From: Cecembia sp.
GTDB lineage: Bacteria > Bacteroidota > Bacteroidia > Cytophagales > Cyclobacteriaceae
Length of the DNA: 33,447 nucleotides
NCBI RefSeq assembly: GCF_007126775.1
Contig: NZ_SLAP01000254.1
Location: forward strand, 1-33,447
Reading direction: 5' to 3'
The notes below the pieces were generated by a model, which was given only the letters and a program-made list of their open reading frames with translations, ran no database searches and had not been told where the DNA came from. Below are positions 7,827 to 14,881 of this stretch, piece by piece. Numbering within the stretch: the first letter of the stretch is position 1; every line of letters begins with the position of its first letter. The translations under genes and the position numbers were made by a program.

Positions 7827-9278
7827 ATGAGACTTAAAATTTGGATAATCATTCTTTCAGTATTGACTTTTTTGGCTTCCTGTCAGTCAAAAGAAAAAGC
7901 AGAAGTACTTATTCAACCCAACGTGATTTTTATCCTAGCAGATGACTTGGGGTACGGCGATTTGGGGTTTTTGGGACAAGAAATCATCGAAACCCCACAT
8001 TTGGACAAGTTGGCTGCTGAAGGCATGTTTTTTTCCAATCACTATTCAGGAGCAACAGTCTGTGCACCTTCAAGGTCCGCACTGATGACAGGGTTGCATA
8101 CAGGTCATACACCTGTCCGAGGGAATTTTGAGATGCAACCTGAAGGGCAGTACCCTTTACCGGATTCTTTATTGACTATACCCAAACTTTTTAAAAATGC
8201 GGGCTATGCCACTGGAGCTTATGGGAAATGGGGATTGGGATTTATTGGAACAGAAGGGGATCCAAATCACCAGGGCATTGATCAGTTTTTTGGATACAAC
8301 TGTCAGCGTATTGCTCATCGTTACTATCCGGAATATTTATGGGAAAACGAAAATAAAGTATTTCTTCCTGGCAATGATTGGTCACAAAAAAGTATCTATG
8401 CCCCGGAAGTCATTCACCAAGAATCGCTGAAGTTTATTGAAGAAAATGCCGAATATCCATTTTTCATGTTTGTTCCTACAGTCATGCCACATGCTGAATT
8501 GGCTGCTCCTGATGGGAAATTATTGGATTATTATAGAAAGAAAATTGGAGAGGAGGAGCCTCATTTGGCAAGAGCTGGATCAGATTATGGTGATGAAGCA
8601 TTCAATATACCTGGTTACCAATCCAATGCTTATCCTAAAGCAAGCTATGCTGCCATGGTGGCCTTATTGGATAGTCAGGTAGGTGAAATCCTTGCCAAGC
8701 TTGATGAGTTAGGGCTAACTGATAGTACCATTATCATTTTTACATCAGACAATGGACCTCATTTGGAAGGCGGAAATGATGCCGATTTCTTCAATAGTAA
8801 TGGAGTTTTTAGAGGCTATAAAAGAGACTTGTATGAAGGTGGAATTCGGGTGCCTATGATTATCAAATGGCCAGGTGTCATTGAGCCTGGGACTAAATCA
8901 GCGCATGTATCTGCTTTTTGGGATTTCTTGCCAACATTTGCGGATTTATTGGGAAAAGAGATCCCTGATTTTTTAGATGGGATAAGCCTGTTACCTTCCA
9001 TAATGGGAGACGCGAATCAAAAAAAACACGATTACCTCTATTGGGAGTTCCATGAACTAGGCGGAAGACAGGCTATTCGGAAAGAGGATTGGAAGGCTGT
9101 AAAGTACGGTGTAAAAAATAACCCTGATGAAGCAATTGAATTATTCAATCTTAAGGATGACCCTTCTGAATCTTGGGATATAGCAGACCAACATCCGGAA
9201 TTGGTAAAGGAAATGCAGCAACTTTTTGAAAAAGCAAGGACTGTCAATCCTGTTTTCAAATTCTTCCCTGAAGAATGA
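7827..9278 (+). CDS. Arylsulfatase-type sulfatase, lipoprotein (S1 family)
   Basis: This 483-residue lipoprotein (LASC, Cys19) has the complete S1 formylglycine-sulfatase core. Metal ligands Asp39-Asp40 lie in ILADDLGYGD, and the CAPSR motif has Cys79 as the formylglycine precursor, followed by ALMTG. A GKWGLG segment and a TSDNGPH segment supply further active-site residues. S1 enzymes remove sulfate from carbohydrates or aryl esters, and Bacteroidota use them on marine or host sulfated glycans. Cys-type maturation needs a formylglycine-generating enzyme or anSME, neither of which is in the window. The gene follows the DUF4230 gene by 6 bp. The sulfated substrate cannot be deduced. Confidence 0.92.
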   Translation: MRLKIWIIILSVLTFLASCQSKEKAEVLIQPNVIFILADDLGYGDLGFLGQEIIETPHLDKLAAEGMFFSNHYSGATVCAPSRSALMTGLHTGHTPVRGNFEMQPEGQYPLPDSLLTIPKLFKNAGYATGAYGKWGLGFIGTEGDPNHQGIDQFFGYNCQRIAHRYYPEYLWENENKVFLPGNDWSQKSIYAPEVIHQESLKFIEENAEYPFFMFVPTVMPHAELAAPDGKLLDYYRKKIGEEEPHLARAGSDYGDEAFNIPGYQSNAYPKASYAAMVALLDSQVGEILAKLDELGLTDSTIIIFTSDNGPHLEGGNDADFFNSNGVFRGYKRDLYEGGIRVPMIIKWPGVIEPGTKSAHVSAFWDFLPTFADLLGKEIPDFLDGISLLPSIMGDANQKKHDYLYWEFHELGGRQAIRKEDWKAVKYGVKNNPDEAIELFNLKDDPSESWDIADQHPELVKEMQQLFEKARTVNPVFKFFPEE

Positions 9279-9395
9279 TACCTACCAAAGAAATTGGGTT
9301 GCTTTGCCATTTGTCAAAAATTTCAGGAAGAAAAGCACCTATTGTGGATTTATAGGGATTGATGCTTAATTTAATGACATCAAATCTCTTGTAAA

Positions 9396-10922
9396 ATGAA
9401 AAGCCTCATCCAATTTCTCTTATCATCCATCCTGTTAATGCTATTTTTTGCTTGTGGTAATCAACCTTCCCAAAAAGAAAAAGAAGAAAAACAAAGGTTC
9501 CGTACCATAGTAACCACGGACGGTGAAGTAGATGATGTAGACTCCTTTATCAGGATGCTGCTTTACGTCAATGAGTTTGATGTTGAAGGTTTGGTTTACA
9601 GCAGTTCACAATGGCACTATAAAGGAGATGATGAGGGTACATTGTTTATTTCCGAAATGCCCAATACAGCGGAAAGGTATGGGGAGCGTACAGAACTGCG
9701 CTGGCCAGGGACCACTTGGATGCAGGAACTGATTGACAAGTATGCAGAGGTTTATCCCAATCTTCAATTACATGCGGATGGATATCCCAGTCCAGATAAA
9801 CTTCTGAGCTTGGTGAAAGTGGGAAATATTGATTTTGAAGGAGAAATGGAAAAGGATACTGAAGGGTCGGACTGGATCAAAAAGGTTTTACTTGATGATG
9901 ATCCAAGGCCTGTTTACCTTCAGGTTTGGGGAGGAACCAATACGATTGCCAGGGCTTTGAAGTCCATTCAGGAGCAATATGAAAGTACTTCAGATTGGGA
10001 GAAGGTTTACCGAAAGGTCTCTGAAAAAGCCATCATCTATACTGTTTTGGATCAAGATGCCACGTATAATAAGTATATCGCTCCAAATTGGCCGGATGTT
10101 AAGGTTATTTACAATTCTGATCAGTTTTGGTGTTTTGCATATCCATGGCCTAGAAGGGTACCTGAACCTTTGCAGTATTACCTTTCAGGAGAATTTTTCA
10201 AGGAACACATTTTATTTGAGAGAGGCCCACTGATGGCCGTCTATTATACTTGGGGAGATGGTCGACAGATTGACAATGACCCAGAGCATGACCATGGGGA
10301 TTTGGAGGTCATGTCCAAATCCGGAAGAAGTCAATATGATTTTATCTCAGAAGGGGACTCACCGGCTTATTTCTATTTATTGGATGTGGGATTAAGAAGC
10401 CATGAAAATCCAAGTTACGGAGGTTGGGGTGGTAGATTCATTCAATCTGAGGAAAAGTCAAGCCGTTGGGAAGATGGACCACATGTAGCAGACTTTAATC
10501 CTTACACCCAACAAGATGATCCCACTTTCCCACAAACCCGCTGGATCAAAGAGATTCAACATGATTTTGCAGCGAGAGCGGCTTGGTGTGTGAAGCGTTT
10601 TAATGAAGCCAATCACTCCCCGGAAGTTTGGTTGGAACATCCTATGGACCTGAATGCCAAAATAGGTGATAGGGTAGTCCTCAGAGGAGGAGCGAAGGAC
10701 CCTGATGGCGACCGATTGAGTTATCTTTGGTGGCAATACCTGGAGCCTGGAACCCTCAATGTCTATGTGCAGATTCAAGACGCATCCAAACCCGAAGCCT
10801 CTTTTGTTGTTCCAGATGAAGCCGAAATCGGAGATAAAATCCACCTTATTTTGGAAGTGGAAGATGATGGATATCCTACCATGACCAGGTATCAGCGGGT
10901 GATTGTGACCGTGATTTCCTAG
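9396..10922 (+). CDS. Sde182/DUF1593 nucleoside hydrolase-like lipoprotein, copy 2
   Basis: This 508-residue paralogue of the gene at 2957 has a lipobox (LFFAC, Cys20) instead of a plain signal peptide. The acidic loop reads TTDGEVDDVDSF, closer to the DTDxxxDD pattern of nucleoside hydrolases than copy 1. WGGTNTIARAL and LDQDATYNKY match the other family blocks. The C-terminal Ig-like domain carries KDPDGDRLSYLWW. It is separated from the sulfatase by 117 bp on the same strand. The stop codon directly abuts the stop codon of the convergent oxidoreductase with no base between. Surface glycan binding or glycoside cleavage is plausible; activity is unproven. Confidence 0.85.
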   Translation: MKSLIQFLLSSILLMLFFACGNQPSQKEKEEKQRFRTIVTTDGEVDDVDSFIRMLLYVNEFDVEGLVYSSSQWHYKGDDEGTLFISEMPNTAERYGERTELRWPGTTWMQELIDKYAEVYPNLQLHADGYPSPDKLLSLVKVGNIDFEGEMEKDTEGSDWIKKVLLDDDPRPVYLQVWGGTNTIARALKSIQEQYESTSDWEKVYRKVSEKAIIYTVLDQDATYNKYIAPNWPDVKVIYNSDQFWCFAYPWPRRVPEPLQYYLSGEFFKEHILFERGPLMAVYYTWGDGRQIDNDPEHDHGDLEVMSKSGRSQYDFISEGDSPAYFYLLDVGLRSHENPSYGGWGGRFIQSEEKSSRWEDGPHVADFNPYTQQDDPTFPQTRWIKEIQHDFAARAAWCVKRFNEANHSPEVWLEHPMDLNAKIGDRVVLRGGAKDPDGDRLSYLWWQYLEPGTLNVYVQIQDASKPEASFVVPDEAEIGDKIHLILEVEDDGYPTMTRYQRVIVTVIS

Positions 10923-12257
10923 TTATTTGGGGATTTTAGGAATTTCCCATGGGGAGCGATAAGTGGGCAAAATGAAGTCATTGGCCTGTTTATTGTTTTT
11001 GAATGCTTGCTTTTGATCATCCCACTCCAAAACACTTTCCCCAATCCTTCCTGAGATATTGGGTATATGTGCATATAGGGCTGCAATTCTGCCGGTTTCA
11101 GGTGGGCATATAGGCTCGGTTCTTGATTTGATGCAATCCACAAAATTCTCTACATGTAGGTTGTGGGACTCTTTTCCCTCATTAAAGGATAATGGATCAA
11201 TTTTGAATTCTTTCTTGTCATTGTCCCATTCCGGAAAAATCTCAAAACTTCTGCGGTCAGCTACTATGGTAGCTTCTTCACCAATAAAAGCTACGCCATA
11301 AGGCTTACCATAAGGGCCCTGTTGTATACCTCCCAGCATGTCCCACTGTATCGTAAATTCTTCATGAGGATACAATACGGCCATGCTATCGAAAGTTTCT
11401 CTGTTCCGTATATCACTTGAAGTATTAGAAGCTTGTGTAATTACCTTTCCTGGAGCCTTGGGATTATTCATTGCCCAAATTCCCATATCCAACAGATGCA
11501 CACCCCAATCGGACATCAAACCACCCCCATAATCCCAAAAATGCCTCCAACTTCCATGAAAGCGATTCCTGTTAAATGGCCTCTTCGGAGCAGGCCCTAA
11601 CCAAAAATCATAGTCAACGCCTTGGGGAATTTCAGCATCTTCGGCAGGCATTGCCCCTGTTCCATAATTGAAATTGGACCAAATATTTACCTTTCTGATT
11701 TTTCCGATATGTCCTTCTTTAATTAGGCGGATGGGCTCATTAAACGTATATCCGCTTCTTTGCTGCTGTCCAACTTGCACCACCCTGGTATAATATTTGG
11801 CAGCATCCACCATAATTTGGCATTCGCCTATGCTATTGGACAAAGGCTTCTCTACGTAAACATCTTTACCAGCCTGACATGCATAGACCATTTGTAGACA
11901 ATGCCAATGGTCTGGTGTGCCAATGATCACAGCATCAATATCCTTATTCTCCAATAATTTTCTAAAATCAGTGTATCGTTTGGGCTGCTGCCCATAGGAA
12001 TCTTTAATTTCTTTGGACCTTCTCTCCAATACATTTTGATCCACATCACAAATGGCAGCACAGTTTACACCTGGAATATTGAGATGGTGCCTCAAAATAC
12101 TAAAACCATGACCATTGCATCCAATCAAAGCAACGTTTACTTGATCACTTGGTGGAATTTTTTTGTTCCAAGCAAAACTTGACTCTAAAGTTAATGCCCC
12201 TATTCCTAATGTGGAAAGGGTAGTTTGCCGGATGAATTTTCTTCTTGAAGATCTCAT
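10923..12257 (-). CDS. Tat-exported Gfo/Idh/MocA oxidoreductase A
   Basis: The 444-residue protein starts with a Tat-type signal (RRKFIRQ, Arg5-Arg6). Its Rossmann fold follows, with GCNGHG at 46-51 as the dinucleotide loop. The TPDHWH segment (114-119) and EKPLS (136-140) carry the family's cofactor and catalytic Lys. The C-terminal half, with a DWGVHLLD segment, is the alpha/beta sugar-binding domain. Such exported members use tightly bound NAD(P) and act on sugars or glycosides, often at C3. It is divergent from another oxidoreductase at 12351, sharing a 93-bp promoter region. The substrate is not assignable. Confidence 0.88.
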   Translation of the reverse strand: MRSSRRKFIRQTTLSTLGIGALTLESSFAWNKKIPPSDQVNVALIGCNGHGFSILRHHLNIPGVNCAAICDVDQNVLERRSKEIKDSYGQQPKRYTDFRKLLENKDIDAVIIGTPDHWHCLQMVYACQAGKDVYVEKPLSNSIGECQIMVDAAKYYTRVVQVGQQQRSGYTFNEPIRLIKEGHIGKIRKVNIWSNFNYGTGAMPAEDAEIPQGVDYDFWLGPAPKRPFNRNRFHGSWRHFWDYGGGLMSDWGVHLLDMGIWAMNNPKAPGKVITQASNTSSDIRNRETFDSMAVLYPHEEFTIQWDMLGGIQQGPYGKPYGVAFIGEEATIVADRRSFEIFPEWDNDKKEFKIDPLSFNEGKESHNLHVENFVDCIKSRTEPICPPETGRIAALYAHIPNISGRIGESVLEWDDQKQAFKNNKQANDFILPTYRSPWEIPKIPK

Positions 12258-12318
12258 GGTTCAGATATTGGTTTTTTGGGTTAGATTGGGTATAAAGAAT
12301 AAATTTAACTAGATTAAG

Positions 12319-12330
12319 CAGGATATCCTG
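12319..12330. promoter_or_regulatory. Perfect palindrome CAGGATATCCTG in a divergent promoter
   Basis: CAGGATATCCTG is a perfect 12-bp palindrome in the 93-bp region between the divergent oxidoreductase genes, 20 bp before the ATG at 12351, with TTAA on both flanks (offset by one base). Position and symmetry suit a dimeric regulator that controls both genes. The GGATATCC core is shared with the palindrome at 6127-6138. No regulator gene is adjacent. Confidence 0.4.
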
Positions 12331-12350
12331 TTAAAACATTACTTAATTTC

Positions 12351-13355
12351 ATGAAAGAACACCCATCAAATAATAGAAGGGGATTTATCAAAATTGCCTC
12401 CCTAACCACTTTAGGGTTAAGTCTTCTTGGAGGGCAAAATCTATTAATTGCCTCAGAAGAGATTGGTAAAAGAGTAGGAATTATCGGTTTGGACACTTCT
12501 CATAGCATAGCATTCACCAAAGTATTGAATGGGCACCGGCATTCGGGGGAATATTTAGGTTATCATGTAGTGGCTGCCTATCCTTATGGAAGCAGAGATA
12601 TCCCCTCCAGCATGGACCGGATTCCCGGATATACAGAGGAAATCCAAAAAATGGGAGTTAGGATTATGGGGTCAATTACTGAATTGCTGGAGCATGTAGA
12701 TGTGGTTTTATTGGAGACCAATGATGGGAAATTACACCTGGAGCAGGCTTTGGAGGTTTTCAAATCTGGTAAAAGGATGTTTATAGATAAACCCATCACC
12801 GCTTCTTATTCGGATGCTGTTAAAATTTTTAAGGCTGCAGAAGAATATGGAATTCCAACATTTTCATCTTCATCATTACGCTACGTAAAAGGGATAGAGG
12901 CAATTGATAAGGATAAAGTTGTTGGTGCTTATGCTTTTAGTCCTGCGGAAATCGAACCTTCACATCCGGATTTATTCTGGTATGGAATTCATGGAGTGGA
13001 GACTTTATATACGGTCATGGGAACGGGTTGTGAATCCTTGGTTCGGATCAGTACAGAAAATACCGATGTTGTGGTAGGGACCTGGAAAGATGGTAGAATA
13101 GGAACTTTTCGGGGTAGCCGTTCAGGTGTGCATGATTATGGAGGCACTGTTTTTACCACCGAAAAAAATGTGGTTTTGGGTCCTTACTCCGGCTATGAAC
13201 CTTTATTGCTAGAAATTGTAAAATACTTCGAAACAGGTATTGTTCCTGTTCAGCCTGAGGAGACACTCGAGATCCTGGCCTTTATGGAAGCGGCAGATGA
13301 AAGCAAAAGGCTGAATGGAAAAAGAGTGTTTTTGGATGAAATAATTAAAGAATAA
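12351..13355 (+). CDS. Gfo/Idh/MocA-like oxidoreductase B with atypical dinucleotide loop
   Basis: This 334-residue protein starts with a Tat-like signal (RRGFIK, Arg9-Arg10). The first beta-alpha unit reads VGIIGLDTSH, so the usual GxGxxG loop is replaced by G46-L-D-T-S-H51. The catalytic-Lys segment is DKP (146-148) rather than EKP. These changes mark a short, distinct branch of the family, about 100 residues smaller than the other three copies in the window. Asp48 sits where the second loop glycine usually is, which could alter or abolish NAD(P) binding. It is expressed divergently from oxidoreductase A and ends 11 bp before the convergent Fic gene. The role is unknown. Confidence 0.78.
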   Translation: MKEHPSNNRRGFIKIASLTTLGLSLLGGQNLLIASEEIGKRVGIIGLDTSHSIAFTKVLNGHRHSGEYLGYHVVAAYPYGSRDIPSSMDRIPGYTEEIQKMGVRIMGSITELLEHVDVVLLETNDGKLHLEQALEVFKSGKRMFIDKPITASYSDAVKIFKAAEEYGIPTFSSSSLRYVKGIEAIDKDKVVGAYAFSPAEIEPSHPDLFWYGIHGVETLYTVMGTGCESLVRISTENTDVVVGTWKDGRIGTFRGSRSGVHDYGGTVFTTEKNVVLGPYSGYEPLLLEIVKYFETGIVPVQPEETLEILAFMEAADESKRLNGKRVFLDEIIKE

Positions 13356-13366
13356 AGGTCAAGGAA

Positions 13367-14764
13367 TTAAGTCTTCCTTGACCAATTTTCTTTCCATGTC
13401 CTGAACTCGGAAAGAGAAACTTTGAACCTTGCAAAATTACCCTCATTAAGGGCAAGTAGATCAACTTCCACCATTTCCCTGAATCTATCACGGTCCTCTT
13501 TTTGAAGGTTTTTGACTGCAGACTGAATGAGGTTAGCCCCTTCTTTTGGGCTAAGGTTTCCGGAAACAATCTTCATGATCAGTTTTTTGATATCATCCCG
13601 ATACTTGGTTCTAAAGGGATCAGGTTCACTGATGGTTTGCCTGATGGCAGCATAGCGAATAGCTGATTTTTCGTAAGCCCACATAAATACATCCTTCAAC
13701 AATTCAACTTGATTCAATTCATACACACCGAGAATCCCCTGAGTATAAGCCTTATTAGGAACTTCCACAAAGGAAATCGGGGAAAGGTTGTTTTTGATCA
13801 AGGGTATATTGGCAGCCAACCTGGAAGTCCTCTTATTGACATCATCAAACGGCTGCAAATAGGGTAGATGGACCATCATAAAGAATGCCTGTTCAAAAGG
13901 ATTTCTGATTTCCATAACTTTTTTCAGAATTAGCTCAAATTGCGCAGCTATCAATTGGGGGATGGATAGTGGCGTGTAAGCCGACTGGAAGATACCAACC
14001 GGCATAGATCGTAACCTTCCCAATGATGCTTGTTCTTTCATGAGATTTTCTGCAAGTAGGGCATGAAGGTTCAATAAGATATAAGGCTTAAAGTCCAACT
14101 CTTCTCCTAAATCCACCAAAAACTCAATGGCATCTTTGTGGTTTATGATCATTTGCGCCTCTTCTAAGGACTTGCCGTCAGCAGATTCACCCAATTCAAG
14201 CAACCTCTGGGTGTCCAATAAAGAATAAGTGTTCCCTTCCAACCTGCTTGAGTTCCATGAAAGGTCAATCAACAGTCGATTGAATATTTCTCTGGCATGC
14301 GTACCTGCAGGCTGATTCTGAATATTGGTATATCCCAGTAAAGTCAGCTTATGGATGTCTGCATCTGAAAGGTAAGCGTCAATATTGGGTCTATAAAAGT
14401 TTAAAAACTCCATATTGTAACCAACTTTCTTCCTATCCGAGAGGGGATTTGAAAGGTAAGAAATGATTTTTTCCCCTACTTTGGAAAATGAAAAACCTTC
14501 TTTTTTGGGTCGGATCAACTTTTCCTGTTCACTTTCTCTGACCAGATGATCTGAATAAGATAAATGATATCTAGTGGATTTTGACCCTCCAGAAGTGAAA
14601 ATAATCCCCTTTTCTTTGAGTTTTTTAAGCCTACGCTGTAAGGTCCTCAGCTCTAGATCTAGTCCGCTACCACTCATGATGTCCTCAATGGAGGCACCGT
14701 ATGTGTTTTTTGCTATTACTTTTTGGATAGCTGAAAGCTCATGTTTAGTGGTAGGATTAATCAT
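13367..14764 (-). CDS. Fic-fold protein with N-terminal winged helix and altered Fic motif
   Basis: This 465-residue protein has a winged-helix-like N-terminus (about 8-70, LRTLQRRLKKLKEKG as recognition helix region), a helical linker, and a Fic domain at about 155-365. An inhibitory-helix motif of class II Fic proteins is present as SSRLEG (172-177). The Fic motif reads QPFDDVNKRTSR from residue 304. The catalytic His of HPFx(D/E)GNGR is Gln304, and the GNG turn is VNK. Fic enzymes transfer AMP or other groups to target proteins. This variant subfamily may have lost or changed that chemistry, perhaps leaving a ligand-sensing regulator. Multiple TGTCGT sites in its promoter suggest self-regulation. 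Confidence 0.85.
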   Translation of the reverse strand: MINPTTKHELSAIQKVIAKNTYGASIEDIMSGSGLDLELRTLQRRLKKLKEKGIIFTSGGSKSTRYHLSYSDHLVRESEQEKLIRPKKEGFSFSKVGEKIISYLSNPLSDRKKVGYNMEFLNFYRPNIDAYLSDADIHKLTLLGYTNIQNQPAGTHAREIFNRLLIDLSWNSSRLEGNTYSLLDTQRLLELGESADGKSLEEAQMIINHKDAIEFLVDLGEELDFKPYILLNLHALLAENLMKEQASLGRLRSMPVGIFQSAYTPLSIPQLIAAQFELILKKVMEIRNPFEQAFFMMVHLPYLQPFDDVNKRTSRLAANIPLIKNNLSPISFVEVPNKAYTQGILGVYELNQVELLKDVFMWAYEKSAIRYAAIRQTISEPDPFRTKYRDDIKKLIMKIVSGNLSPKEGANLIQSAVKNLQKEDRDRFREMVEVDLLALNEGNFARFKVSLSEFRTWKENWSRKT

Positions 14765-14854
14765 TGTCGTAAATAGTTTATTAACGACAAAATTACGTCA
14801 TGATTTCTATTATAAAAATTTTAACGACACTTTTTTCAATTCACGACAAATGTA
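14765..14854 (-). promoter_or_regulatory. Fic gene promoters with TGTCGT operator repeats
   Basis: The minus strand carries TGTCGT at 14848-14843, 14829-14824 and 14789-14784. The inverse copy at 14765-14770 abuts the ATG and forms an inverted repeat with the last. The first and last of these overlap promoter-like boxes: TACATTTG (14854-14847) and TAATTTTG (14795-14788) each run on as TTTGTCGT. Site starts are about 40 and 19 bp apart, close to whole helical turns. This fits repression by a dimeric HTH protein, most simply the Fic protein itself. Confidence 0.55.
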
Positions 14855-14881
14855 GAACTTCTTAAATCCAAGGAAAGCTAC

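Noticed and set aside
10458-10844. 128-residue ORF antisense to the second Sde182-like gene
   Set aside because: The plus-strand gene has clear family motifs across this region.
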